From contig DAJPFV010000001.1 in NCBI GenBank assembly GCA_025993015.1, forward strand, positions 744,001-808,000: a stretch of 64,000 nt of DNA. Reading direction: 5' to 3'. Each line of letters begins with the position of its first letter. The first letter of the stretch is position 1. The notes below the pieces were generated by a model that made no database searches, had not been told where the DNA came from, and was given only the letters and a program-made list of their open reading frames with translations. This DNA comes from Coriobacteriaceae bacterium (GTDB lineage: Bacteria; Actinomycetota; Coriobacteriia; Coriobacteriales; Coriobacteriaceae). This document shows, one piece after another, positions 37,669 through 46,171 of this stretch. The position numbers and the translations under genes are program-made.

Positions 37669-37953
37669 CTATCCCTCGTCGCCGGCGTCGTACACGATAT
37701 CGAGGCCACAAACAGGGCATTTCTCCGGATACACCGGCATATGAACGCCTGTCCGTTTTCTCACTTCGTCGCTGAGTCTGTCGCGCGCATCGATAAACCG
37801 AATGTCGAGACACGGTATTTGCGAGCCGCAGCAAGGGCAGGTGACGACAAACGACGCGCAATCAACCTCTACGCTCGGAAACATATTGTTGTCTATAAGG
37901 GCACACGGCAGTTTTCCGTACTTCCCCATCGCAATATCGCCTCGCCAGCTCAT
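37669..37953 (-). CDS. small zinc-ribbon protein
   Basis: A 94-residue protein with CPCCGSQIPCLD near residue 40 and CPVCGLDIVY near the C-terminus, two CxxC knuckles about 40 residues apart that would bind one zinc. The ATG at 37951-37953 has GGGGAG upstream; a longer in-frame start lacks one. I do not recognise a family. It ends 37 bp from the convergent DUF5710 gene. Confidence 0.6.
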   Translation of the reverse strand: MSWRGDIAMGKYGKLPCALIDNNMFPSVEVDCASFVVTCPCCGSQIPCLDIRFIDARDRLSDEVRKRTGVHMPVYPEKCPVCGLDIVYDAGDEG

Positions 37954-38075
37954 ATACGCTCCCCTCTCGCTATACAAATCAGGAAGAGCATGCACCGGCG
38001 GGCGTGCGCGAGATTGCATCGCCACGCGATCCGATCAAACAACACGATCGTCAAAGAATGCCAAAGCCAAATACG

Positions 38076-39158
38076 CTAATACGGCAGAAGCCCCGCCTTT
38101 TCACGCTTCTTTTCCGAGCGATCGAACTCAATGCGATGGGCCTCAAGAAACACCGTATCGGGTCGCCACTGACGCTCATCCGGCTGCCTTAGCGTCGCAC
38201 CCGCAAAGGAAGCGTAGTCGGTCTTATCCAGCAGGTACGATCCGCACAGCCGATATTCGCCGCAAACAGGCTCAAACGAAATCAGGTGAGCATCAAATAG
38301 GGAATGAAGATCGCGCCGAAGCAGAATACCGTTGCTGGCAACCTGCGATTTGGGTCCCGAGTAATTCTCGATATGTGCAGCCTCCAGAGCTTCACTGACG
38401 CCGCAGTCCGACACCGCGCAACGGCCATCATAGGCGGCAACGAGCTGCTTGCGGAACCATTGCTGCCCCAATCGCTCGCGCCTTAACGCATAGCGGACCT
38501 TTTCGTCGTCGGTCGCACCCTGTCCGGCAAACTCAATATCGACGGGTATGTGCTTCAGATAACTCATGTCGGGCGCAAAACGAGGGTCCGGTCCGCCTTT
38601 ATGAACAGGACCGTGCAGAACAAACCATCCATTTTCGGGCTCGAACCGCTCAACAAACGCAAGGCCGAGCACCTTATAGCCCACCTCGGTTGCAAATATG
38701 ACTCCGACTGGGACGCCACATTCCATGCAGTTGAGCATTTTACGGTTGTAATTCTGGTCTCGAGAACCAACGGCTCCTGGCGCTTGGACCGAATACTTAA
38801 TGACCCACGTACCGTCATCCAAATAGAGCGGAGGCACATCGGTGTAGAAGCTCTTTTTAGAGTTATGGACCGAAAGCGCAAAGATCTTATTGGGATCTTG
38901 CTTCACCCGATCCTGGCCCGGCCAGAAGATCCCTGAATCCCGCGTTACGGGAAAGAAGTCCGAGCCAATTCTCAAACGGTACTGATACTGAGGACTATCT
39001 TCCTTGGTGTGGTGCGGAAGGCTGGTCCAAACGCCGCCGCGCTGTTCCTCACCCAGAAACCACTCCCATGCCTCAACGTATTCGGAAGGCACGAGACTGC
39101 AGGCGCGGTCATAGCTTGGTCCATCCATCAACGGAACAGCAAGGTCAATGTCGTTCAT
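38076..39158 (-). CDS. HNH endonuclease (HNH_2 type)
   Basis: A 360-residue protein. The C-terminal nuclease runs from CAVSDCGVSEALEAAHIENYSG through NGILLRRDLHSLFDAHLISF, the HNH_2 pattern with catalytic His in AAHI. The N-terminal 200 residues (GGVWTSLPHHTKEDSPQYQY, then SGIFWPGQD) are not recognised with certainty and may read modified DNA, as in SRA-HNH defence enzymes. A Cys pair (NCMEC) lies between. I choose the ATG at 39156-39158 (AGG 7 nt upstream). A restriction role is inferred. Confidence 0.75.
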   Translation of the reverse strand: MNDIDLAVPLMDGPSYDRACSLVPSEYVEAWEWFLGEEQRGGVWTSLPHHTKEDSPQYQYRLRIGSDFFPVTRDSGIFWPGQDRVKQDPNKIFALSVHNSKKSFYTDVPPLYLDDGTWVIKYSVQAPGAVGSRDQNYNRKMLNCMECGVPVGVIFATEVGYKVLGLAFVERFEPENGWFVLHGPVHKGGPDPRFAPDMSYLKHIPVDIEFAGQGATDDEKVRYALRRERLGQQWFRKQLVAAYDGRCAVSDCGVSEALEAAHIENYSGPKSQVASNGILLRRDLHSLFDAHLISFEPVCGEYRLCGSYLLDKTDYASFAGATLRQPDERQWRPDTVFLEAHRIEFDRSEKKREKAGLLPY

Positions 39159-39373
39159 CGCCAGCACCTACAACCATACGAACGCGAGTCATGCCCCTCA
39201 ATAATATGGCCGAGAGTCAATTATTACGAGATCTCATTCCGCGATCGGCACATCGTTGATGCTCTCGGTTTGCCGCTGGCGCGCTTGTACCCCGCTACCC
39301 CACTTCCCTGTATACTGATGTAGCACGTGTTTCATCCGGGCTTGTTGGGCCGGGTCGTTCATGGGAGGTTCTT

Positions 39374-39865
39374 GTGGCTGTTTCGAATCCGCCTAAGGGA
39401 AGCGTTTCTTCTTCGTCCATCAAGCCGGTTACGCGCAAGGCCGTGCGTTGCCAGCGCGAGGTCGCTTGGCTTGTCACGCAGGCGGCGGGCAGGCTTGTGG
39501 CGACCACTCAGGACGTCAATGCGCCTACGCCGAGCTTTGTGTTAGCGGCGGCGCTGGATTTTGTGCGCCAATTGGAGGTTGCCGCGCAGGATGCCAACGG
39601 CCACCTCGACTACCAGAACGTTATGGCGCCCGACCTGCAAACGTTCTGCCACATGGCCAAGTTGCCTGCCGCGCCCAATGCGCTTTCGGACGCAGGCTAC
39701 ATGTTTACGCTCTCGGGCGCGGACCTTATCCGCGACATCTATGCATACTGCAGCGAGCTCGCCGAGCGCCACGTCTTTGACGCGGCAGAAGTCAAACCGG
39801 GAAATGTCATCAAGCTGGTTCTTAGGCTGTTCCTGATAGACGGGTTCGGGGCCATGCCGGCGTAA
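39374..39865 (+). CDS. hypothetical protein
   Basis: A 163-residue, mostly helical soluble protein starting VAVSNPPKGS, with ARK/CQREVAWLVTQAAGRLVATTQDVNAPTPSFVLAAALDFVRQ in the middle. The start is GTG, with GGGAGG 5 nt upstream. A candidate TATACT -10 lies at 39311-39316. I recognise no domain. It is divergent from the HNH gene and convergent with the AlbA_2 gene. Confidence 0.6.
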   Translation: MAVSNPPKGSVSSSSIKPVTRKAVRCQREVAWLVTQAAGRLVATTQDVNAPTPSFVLAAALDFVRQLEVAAQDANGHLDYQNVMAPDLQTFCHMAKLPAAPNALSDAGYMFTLSGADLIRDIYAYCSELAERHVFDAAEVKPGNVIKLVLRLFLIDGFGAMPA

Positions 39866-39965
39866 GCCGAGTCTTTAGCATCACCGTCGACTGGGCAACA
39901 ACCGCTTTACCTTAATGGACGCCAATCGAGGGTCGATTATTGGGTCGCCTCGTCCACTAACGCAT

Positions 39966-41432
39966 CTATCCCACGCGCTCCGACAGTCGATACTTGCGGT
40001 TGCGGCTCGTCGCCGGCGCCGTGGGCTCAAGCTCGCCTTGAGCAATGAGCGCGTTGACGCGCGACCTAACCTGGGAAATTGTGAGCCCTGTGTGCTCTGC
40101 CAGCTCGCGCGTCCCCAGCTCGCCGTAGTGTTTGAGTGCCGTCACAATTAAGCCCCCGCCATGATCGACCGGCTCGATCTTTGAACGGTAAAGTACGACC
40201 TTGAACCGATCGAATCCCGGGCAGAACAGGGGCCCGGCCAGACCATGCGCGCGCATGGCATCGATCATCATCGGGATGCCCGAGCCATTGCCCTCAGCCG
40301 GCGAACCTGCGCCATCCGGCAGCGGGACAATCGACATGAGCTTCACAAGCGTCGCGTTACGGCATCGGGAGCTGCCGTCAAACAAGTTCTCGCGAGTCTT
40401 TCCCCCGTAAAGGCCGCCAGGATTTGTCACCTCGACACGATCATCAAAGACGTCGACGGCAATCGATTGTCCACAGAACCGATCCCCGTATTCTCGATGG
40501 ATTACGGCGTTGGCGATTGCCTCGCGCAGAACCTCCTCGGGAATCTCAAGCGAGTCGACACGCGAGACGCCTTGGACGGTCGAGGTTCGCCGCAAATTCT
40601 TGGCGACGGCTGCGACGGCATCCGAGATCATCTCGCCCAACGTTCCCTCACAGATTGTGCGGTCCATGAACCTCAGCGACCCCGCCATGCCCTTCTGAGT
40701 TCCCGCATGGACAGCCACGTCAATGAAGAGCTTGGGATAGAACTGCTGAGGGTAGGTGCCCACAACTAGGAGTCCAGCCTTGGTGACATTGCCCTGGGAA
40801 TCAAGGATATTTAGGCGCTCCAGCTTCGTTTGTTTGTCCGGCGCGCCGCGCATTGCCCGGGGCGTCAACGAGAAAGCCCGATCTATCGTACGGTCGACCA
40901 GCGTCTCGTCGAGATTGTCCGCGCCCGCACCCGCCACCGCGTCCCGATCGCTCGGAGTCGCTCGACCGTATGACGCCAATGCGAGCACCTCGGTCGATGA
41001 AAGCGGCACATCTTTGTCATCGATGCGCTTGTAGCTGCCGCCCTGGGCGCCCCGCTCTATGACATAGCAGGGCTTGCTCGACGGATCGAGCTCCTCAATC
41101 GTAATGACGAGAACGATGACGTCCTGAAGCTCCACTCGCTCGATCGTGTATTTAGGCGGATTGGCCAGCTTTCCTCGACCGCCCGCATCACCCATGCCTG
41201 ACACAAATTGGTTGAGCACTTTCTCGGTCTCGAAGTTCTCAACCGGGACAAAACCTGCGCGCTCACTCACTCCGAGCACGATGATTCCGCCGGCAGTGTT
41301 CGCGAATGCGCTCACCGTTTCCCACACATCGCGGGAAAGCGTCGTGGCGCTCTCCTTCACTTCGACGTTAAGATCATCCGAGCCCATACGCCTTAAAGAC
41401 TCAAGCAGACCGGTCAGCTCGTTTTCGTTCAT
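39966..41432 (-). CDS. AlbA_2 / GHKL-ATPase / wHTH regulator
   Basis: A 488-residue RecG-C-like regulator. Residues 10-130 form an AlbA_2 (Schlafen-type) domain (EVKESATTLSRDVWETVSAFANTAGGIIVLGV). The middle and C-terminal part has a divergent HATPase_c_4 (EEVLREAIANAVIHREY, then VTNPGGLYGG and GNGSGIPMMIDAM). The last 70 residues are a winged helix (YGELGTRELAEHTGLTISQVRSRVNALIAQGELE). Such proteins are putative transcription regulators, often near defence genes. The ATG at 41430-41432 has AAAGGA 7 nt upstream. The leader carries a striking operator-like array. Confidence 0.82.
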   Translation of the reverse strand: MNENELTGLLESLRRMGSDDLNVEVKESATTLSRDVWETVSAFANTAGGIIVLGVSERAGFVPVENFETEKVLNQFVSGMGDAGGRGKLANPPKYTIERVELQDVIVLVITIEELDPSSKPCYVIERGAQGGSYKRIDDKDVPLSSTEVLALASYGRATPSDRDAVAGAGADNLDETLVDRTIDRAFSLTPRAMRGAPDKQTKLERLNILDSQGNVTKAGLLVVGTYPQQFYPKLFIDVAVHAGTQKGMAGSLRFMDRTICEGTLGEMISDAVAAVAKNLRRTSTVQGVSRVDSLEIPEEVLREAIANAVIHREYGDRFCGQSIAVDVFDDRVEVTNPGGLYGGKTRENLFDGSSRCRNATLVKLMSIVPLPDGAGSPAEGNGSGIPMMIDAMRAHGLAGPLFCPGFDRFKVVLYRSKIEPVDHGGGLIVTALKHYGELGTRELAEHTGLTISQVRSRVNALIAQGELEPTAPATSRNRKYRLSERVG

Positions 41433-41494
41433 CTGCACGTCCTTTCGCTCGGTCCTGCGGAGAATGCCGCGGATAGATTTCCCTCGTCTCTCAG

Positions 41495-41730
41495 TTATCT
41501 CTCGAAATTATCTCTCATCTATCTCTCTATCTCTCGGCTTAGAGATAGAGAGATAGATGAGAGATGGAATGTCTACCATTTGCTTCATTTATACATATTT
41601 TTGCTGGTAGAACAATTGGTATTGAGACAATACCATGATTGCCTGTCTCTTTGCTGCTCAGTTATCTCTCATATTTTTCTCTCATCTTCCTGTCATCTCT
41701 CATATTAGAGACGAATGAGGGACGAGAGAT
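41495..41730. repeat. array of ATCTCTC boxes with a 25-bp perfect hairpin
   Basis: At least nine ATCTCTC/GAGAGAT heptamers are found. Three have the longer form TTATCTCTC (41495-41503, 41508-41516, 41662-41670). At 41510-41534 and 41541-41565 they form a perfect 25-bp inverted repeat around CGGCTT. The array flanks the promoter of the AlbA_2 regulator; the hairpin falls in its 5' UTR. Confidence 0.85.
41588..41615 (-). promoter_or_regulatory. candidate promoter of the AlbA_2 regulator
   Basis: Minus strand TTGTTC (41610-41615), 16-bp spacer, TATAAA (41588-41593), framed by CTACCA/TGGTAG. A GGTATTG/CAATACC hairpin lies just upstream. Confidence 0.5.
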
Positions 41731-41741
41731 ACGCGAGTGAT

Positions 41742-41920
41742 GGACGAGCGAGGATTTTCGGACGGTCGGATATCGAGAGTGGATATTTGGACGGTTTTTG
41801 GGGCTTTTGCGGCAAATTCCGTCCAAATATCCACTCTCGTTCGATAGGTATCCGGAAATCCTCGCTCGTCCGTCCGAATATCCACTCTCGTTTGGCGAGT
41901 GTCCAATTTTCCACGCTCGT
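41742..41920. repeat. nested array of six TCCACTCTCGT-type motifs
   Basis: Motif TCCAAATATCCACTCTCGT and variants end at about 41840, 41869, 41891 and 41920 on the plus strand. Two copies are inverted in 41742-41792. GAGAGTGGATATTTGGACGG (about 41770-41790) pairs with CCGTCCAAATATCCACTCTC (41819-41838), and the outer GAGCGAGGATTT pairs with AAATCCTCGCTC. The gap 41433-42055 thus holds two repeat arrays and the M16 promoter (TATACT at 41998-42003). Confidence 0.8.
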
Positions 41921-42055
41921 GCGGCGGGCACGCGAGCCCTTCGCCCAATCCGCTGGCATCGTCTCCAGTTCGCCGCAGGGTCGCGGCCCCATATGGGTAT
42001 ACTCTCGAGGATTCGACTCGATTCGCCCCCGCTGGGGCGTCAAAGGAGACTGCAT

Positions 42056-45000
42056 ATGCCCACCACCTCAACCGACCCGCGCGCCGCAGCCGCTGCACTG
42101 CTGGTGCCCGGCACTACCTGCCACGGCTTTGCCGTCGAGCGCCGCGAGACCGTGCCCGAGCTCGACTCGGACGCTTACGTGCTGCGACACACTGCCTCGG
42201 GCGCTCGTCTGCTGTACCTGGCGTGCGACGACGAAAACAAGGCCTTTGCCATTGGCTTTAAGACGCCGCCGGCCGATTCCACCGGCGTGTTCCATATTCT
42301 TGAGCACTCGGTGCTGTGCGGATCGGCCAAGTTTCCCGTCAAGGAGCCGTTTGTCGACCTGATCAAGAGCTCCATGCAGACGTTCCTCAACGCCATGACC
42401 TACCCCGACAAGACCATCTACCCCGTTGCCACCACCAACGAGCAGGATCTGTACAACCTGATGGACGTGTACCTGGACGCGGTGTTCAACCCGGCCATCT
42501 ATACCAAGCCCACCATTTTTGAGCAGGAGGGCTGGCACTACGAACTGGACCTGCCGGAGGGCGACGGCGACAGCAGCGCCGCGAGCCTGCACGAGGGCAC
42601 GCTGCGTTATAACGGCGTGGTGTTCAACGAGATGAAGGGCGCGCTGTCCGATCCCATGAGCGTGCTGGACGATGCCGTCAACGCCGCGCTCTATCCCGAC
42701 ACCGCCTATGCGCACGAGAGCGGCGGCGACCCGCGTGCGATTCCCGCGCTCACCTACGAGCAGTTCCTGGACACGCACGCGCGACACTACAATCCCTCCA
42801 ACTCCTACATCACGCTCTACGGCGACCTGGACGTGGACCGCGCACTGGCCTTTTTGGACGAGCGCTATCTGTCGCAGCCGAGTGCCGCGAGCCGCCGCAT
42901 GGACGCTGCCGTTGCCGCCGGCGAGGACCCGTCCACGCTGGCGCCCAATCCGTTGGACGCGCAGGCGCCCGTGACCTGCGAGTACAAGCGCATCGAGATG
43001 GCCACCACACCCGAGAACGCCCTGGTGGGCCTGGGCCTTGTGCTGGGCAGCGCGCTCGACCGCAAGCGCACGATCGCGGCGGATATCCTGTTCGAGGCGC
43101 TGCTGGGCTCCAACGAAGCGCCGGTTAAGAAGGCCATTCTGGCCGCCGGCCTGGGCGGCAACGTGGTGAGCTACACCGCGGCCGAGAGCCTGCAGCCCTA
43201 CGAGCTCATCATGCTGCAAAACGCACAGCCCGGTGTGGCGCGCGAGCTGCGTCGCGTGTTCCAGGACGCCTGCCGCGACCTGTGCGAGCACGGAGTTCCG
43301 CGCGAGCGTCTGGAAGCCATCATCAGCAGCAACGAGTACGACCTGCGCCAGCGTGACTATGGCATCGCCGACGGCGTGGCCATTGCGTGCGACGCGCTGA
43401 GCACCTGGCTCTACGATGACGACGCCGCGACGCTGGCGCTCAAGTACGGCCCGGTGTACGAGGAGCTGCGCAGCGAGCTGGACGGCAGCTATTTTGAGGA
43501 CCTGCTGCGCGAGCTGGTGCTGGAAAACGACCACATGGCACTGGTCGAGCTGGTGCCGGTGGACGCCGCCGAGGGTGCGGAGAGCGCCGAGGCCGCAGAG
43601 CTTGCCGTCAAGCGTGACGCCATGACCGACGCCGAGCTGACCAATGTGGTTGAGCGCACGGCCGCGCTGCGCGCCGCACAGGAGGCCGAGGACACGCCCG
43701 AGGCCAAGGCCACGCTGCCGCGCCTGCGCGTGTCCGACATTGGCGAGGCGCGCTCCGAGCCGCCGCTCGTTGTGGACACGACCGCGCCCATCCCCTGTCT
43801 GCGCCACGGCATCCCCACCAACCGCCTGGCCTACGCCATGCAGTACTTCGACCTGAGCAGCGTCGCATTTGAGGACCTGCCCTATGTGACGTTGCTCTGC
43901 CGCCTGCTTAAGCAGCTGCCCACGCGCGAGCACTCGGCAGAGGAACTCGACAACCTGCTTGCCGGCAAGCTGGGCTTTTTGAGCTTTACGACCGAGGTCA
44001 TGACGCAGCCCGACGTGGACGGCGTGCGCCCCTACCTGCTGGTGAGCGCCGGCGCCCTGTCCGAGAAGATCGATGCGCTGGCGAGCCTGCCGCGCGAGGT
44101 GTGGTCGAGCACACTTTTGGCGGACGCCGACGCCGACCGCGTGCGCGACGTGCTCACGCAGATTCGTATTGGACTCGAGCAGGGCTTCATTAACAACGGC
44201 CACTCGGCGGCGCTGGGCCGCGCGATGAGCTACAGCTCGCCTTCGGCCGTGGTGCGTGAGCAGCTCTCGGGCGTAGACTTCTACCTGTTCCTGCGCGATT
44301 TGCTCGACCACTTTGACGAGCGCCTGGACGGCCTGCGTGCCAAGCTTGCCGAGCTGGCAGGCCGCATCTTTGTGGCCGACGGCTGCCTGGCGAGCTTTAC
44401 CGGCAGCGATGAGGACTTTAACGCGTACTGGGCCGCCGCGGGCGACTTGGGACTGGGAGCTGGCGACGGCGCCGATGCCGGCCGCGACGCGCTCGTGGTG
44501 CCGACGCCGTGCGACCGCCACGAGGCTTTTGTCATCCCCAGCGACATCTGCTTTGCGGCAAGCGCATGCGACCCGCGTCGCTTGGGCATTGACGTGACGG
44601 GCGCCTGGGCGGTTGCCGCCAACGCACTCTCCTACGACTACCTGTGGAACGAGATCCGCGTGAAGGGCGGCGCGTACGGCTGCGGATTCCGCGCGGCCGG
44701 CGAGCGTCAGGCGGCGTTCTACACCTACCGCGACCCGGCAATCGATCCTTCGATTGAGCGCGTGGAGCGCGCAGGCGAATGGCTCGGCAGCTTTGAGCCC
44801 GACGAGGCCGCCTTTGAGGGCTTTATCGTGAGCTGCGTGAGCGGCATGGACGCGCCGGTGAAGCCGTACGCACTCACCAAGCGCCGCAACACGACCTACC
44901 TGGCCGGGCTCGATCCGCATGCGCGCGAGGAGCGTCGCGCCCAGATGCTCGCCGCCACGCCCGGTGAGCTGCGCTCGCTCGGCGCCGATGTGACGCGCAT

Positions 45001-45091
45001 CGCAGCCGAGTCGCCCACCTGCGTCTTTGGCGGCCGCGAAGTCATCGCCAAGAGCAACGCCGGCTTTAACGTCGTCGACCTGCTGGGCTAA
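42056..45091 (+). CDS. M16C-family metalloprotease (presequence-protease-like)
   Basis: A 1011-residue peptidase. The inverted zinc motif HILEH is at residues 80-84, in GVFHILEHSVLCGSAKFPVKEPF; the distal Glu lies in the following NEMKGA region. The size and two-halves layout match the M16C PreP/Cym1 group, single-chain chambers that degrade unfolded peptides up to about 65 residues. No signal peptide, so cytosolic. The ATG at 42056 has AAGGAG 8 nt upstream; the open frame extends further up through the repeat array but has no start signal there. Monocistronic. Confidence 0.92.
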   Translation: MPTTSTDPRAAAAALLVPGTTCHGFAVERRETVPELDSDAYVLRHTASGARLLYLACDDENKAFAIGFKTPPADSTGVFHILEHSVLCGSAKFPVKEPFVDLIKSSMQTFLNAMTYPDKTIYPVATTNEQDLYNLMDVYLDAVFNPAIYTKPTIFEQEGWHYELDLPEGDGDSSAASLHEGTLRYNGVVFNEMKGALSDPMSVLDDAVNAALYPDTAYAHESGGDPRAIPALTYEQFLDTHARHYNPSNSYITLYGDLDVDRALAFLDERYLSQPSAASRRMDAAVAAGEDPSTLAPNPLDAQAPVTCEYKRIEMATTPENALVGLGLVLGSALDRKRTIAADILFEALLGSNEAPVKKAILAAGLGGNVVSYTAAESLQPYELIMLQNAQPGVARELRRVFQDACRDLCEHGVPRERLEAIISSNEYDLRQRDYGIADGVAIACDALSTWLYDDDAATLALKYGPVYEELRSELDGSYFEDLLRELVLENDHMALVELVPVDAAEGAESAEAAELAVKRDAMTDAELTNVVERTAALRAAQEAEDTPEAKATLPRLRVSDIGEARSEPPLVVDTTAPIPCLRHGIPTNRLAYAMQYFDLSSVAFEDLPYVTLLCRLLKQLPTREHSAEELDNLLAGKLGFLSFTTEVMTQPDVDGVRPYLLVSAGALSEKIDALASLPREVWSSTLLADADADRVRDVLTQIRIGLEQGFINNGHSAALGRAMSYSSPSAVVREQLSGVDFYLFLRDLLDHFDERLDGLRAKLAELAGRIFVADGCLASFTGSDEDFNAYWAAAGDLGLGAGDGADAGRDALVVPTPCDRHEAFVIPSDICFAASACDPRRLGIDVTGAWAVAANALSYDYLWNEIRVKGGAYGCGFRAAGERQAAFYTYRDPAIDPSIERVERAGEWLGSFEPDEAAFEGFIVSCVSGMDAPVKPYALTKRRNTTYLAGLDPHAREERRAQMLAATPGELRSLGADVTRIAAESPTCVFGGREVIAKSNAGFNVVDLLG

Positions 45092-45099
45092 CGCACAAA

Positions 45100-45140
45100 G
45101 GTAGATTTTTGGGACATGCCCGGAAATCTACCTTTTTCTT
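45100..45140 (+). terminator. terminator of the M16 gene, GGGACATGCC hairpin copy 1
   Basis: GGTAGATTT pairs with AAATCTACC around TTGGGACATGCCCGG and is followed by TTTTTCTTTTG. The loop and stem recur at 47841-47870. Confidence 0.8.
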
Positions 45141-45155
45141 TTGCCGCAGTCTGCC

Positions 45156-45303
45156 GGTTTGTCTCGATCTGTAACATCTAGACGGTAATATTGGATCCAG
45201 ATGTTACAAATCGAGACGTTTTCGGATGATGCCGGCCCTTTGTCTCAATCTGTAACATCTAGGTCAGATTTTGCAGAGTTACTGTTACAGATCGAGACAA
45301 ACC
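45156..45303. repeat. four-copy inverted repeat TGTCTCGATCTGTAACA
   Basis: Copies at 45160-45176 and 45241-45257 (forward) and 45202-45217 and 45283-45299 (reverse). The outermost copies form a perfect 21-bp pair (45156-45176 with 45283-45303). Adjacent copies can also form two shorter hairpins. A further hairpin with CCTGTCCCC lies at 45331-45365. Confidence 0.85.
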
Positions 45304-45412
45304 GCCGCAGACGCCCATCACAGCACAGACCACCACAAAGGTGCCTGTCCCCTTTCTCAGTGGTGATTCGAACGCTTGTTCTATACGTACACATGTTCTA
45401 TATTATGAGTGT

Positions 45413-45450
45413 TTGCATCGGACTTAAATTGCAACTAGAATATAGTTGCA
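45413..45450 (+). promoter_or_regulatory. hicAB promoter and operator
   Basis: TTGCAT (45413-45418), 17-bp spacer, TAGAAT (45436-45441). An inverted repeat TGCAACTA-N5-TAGTTGCA (45430-45450) covers the -10, a natural HicB autorepression site. Confidence 0.75.
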
Positions 45451-45464
45451 GAATGTGAGGCGGG

Positions 45465-45728
45465 ATGACTCGATCCGATAAACTCATCGCCCAGCTGCTT
45501 AGCTGTCCTTCAACGTATAGATTTGCTGACTTTCTTAAAGTTATGGCTTCATATGGCTTTGAAATGGACAGCAAAGGCAAGACGTCCGGATCGCGCGTTC
45601 GCTTCTACAGGCCATCAGATGGCAGGATGTTCGTAATGCACGCGCCTCATCCATCTGACGAATTGACAGCGGGGACCATTCGAAACATCGTTCGCTTTCT
45701 GCAAGATGTCGGAGGTAGTCATGAGTAA
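45465..45728 (+). CDS. hicA: HicA-family mRNA interferase toxin
   Basis: An 87-residue toxin of the double-stranded-RNA-binding-like HicA fold. It shows FLKVMASYGFEMDSKGKTSGSRVRFYR, then MHAPHPSDELTAGTIRNIVRFL. The usual GSH motif carrying the catalytic His reads GSR; the later His in PHPSDEL is kept. Other HicA relatives also have GSR, so loss of activity is not implied. The start ATG follows GAGG. Its stop overlaps hicB by 8 nt. Confidence 0.85.
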   Translation: MTRSDKLIAQLLSCPSTYRFADFLKVMASYGFEMDSKGKTSGSRVRFYRPSDGRMFVMHAPHPSDELTAGTIRNIVRFLQDVGGSHE

Positions 45729-46050
45729 CGTTTTGGCATACAAGGGTTATTTCGCCCCGGTCGAGTTCGATGCCGAACAGCATGTGCTAACAGGTATGGT
45801 CGCCGGCATTAGGGACGCAATCGTATTTGAAGGCTCCACGGCTGAAGAAGTGGAGCAATGCTTCCACGACGCCGTCGACGATTACCTTGAGTTTTGCGCC
45901 GAGAAGGGCAAGGAACCCGAGCGGGCTTTTAAGGGCTCGTTCAACGTAAGAACGGGCTCTGAGCTCCACAAGCAAGCAGCGCTGGCAGCGGCAAAGAAGG
46001 GTGAGTCACTCAATAAGTTTGTGACTGAAGCGATCGCTGCGGCGCTGTGA
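45721..46050 (+). CDS. hicB: HicB-family antitoxin
   Basis: A 109-residue antitoxin. The N-terminal degraded-RNase-H fold (YKGYFAPVEFDAEQHVLTGMVAGIRDAIVFEGSTAEEVEQCF) is followed by an RHH-like C-terminus (GSFNVRTGSELHKQAALAAAKKGESLNKFVTEAIAAAL) that should bind the operator upstream of hicA. The ATG at 45721 follows GGAGG; an in-frame extension within hicA is unlikely. It neutralises HicA and represses the operon. Confidence 0.9.
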   Translation: MSNVLAYKGYFAPVEFDAEQHVLTGMVAGIRDAIVFEGSTAEEVEQCFHDAVDDYLEFCAEKGKEPERAFKGSFNVRTGSELHKQAALAAAKKGESLNKFVTEAIAAAL

Positions 46051-46062
46051 AGCCAACGTCGA

Positions 46063-46103
46063 GTCGAAGCCGCCACACAGGGCGCCTTTGTGGCGGCTTC
46101 GAC
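46063..46103 (+). terminator. hairpin terminator of hicAB
   Basis: GTCGAAGCCGCCACA pairs perfectly with TGTGGCGGCTTCGAC (15 bp). The tail GTTTGCC is only weakly T-rich. Confidence 0.6.
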
Positions 46104-46110
46104 GTTTGCC

Positions 46111-46151
46111 CAGATAAAACCAGCCAAAATAAGCCTGTCACTTTTTGGCAG
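46111..46151 (+). repeat. 41-nt leader hairpin element, copy 1
   Basis: It begins CAGATAAAACC and has CCAAAA ... TTTTTGG arms around TAAGCCTGTCAC. It ends 20 nt before the folate cyclo-ligase ATG, just ahead of its GAGGAGG. Copies 2 and 3 are at 55588-55628 and 57724-57764. Confidence 0.8.
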
Positions 46152-46171
46152 GTTTGCTAGAGGAGGTTGGG

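Noticed and set aside
41742..41920. CRISPR array
   Set aside because: Units are inverted and direct, of unequal spacing and without unique spacers; no cas genes nearby.
42068..44920. 950-codon minus-strand open frame
   Set aside because: Antisense shadow of the M16 protease gene; the HILEH motif and codon bias are on the plus strand.
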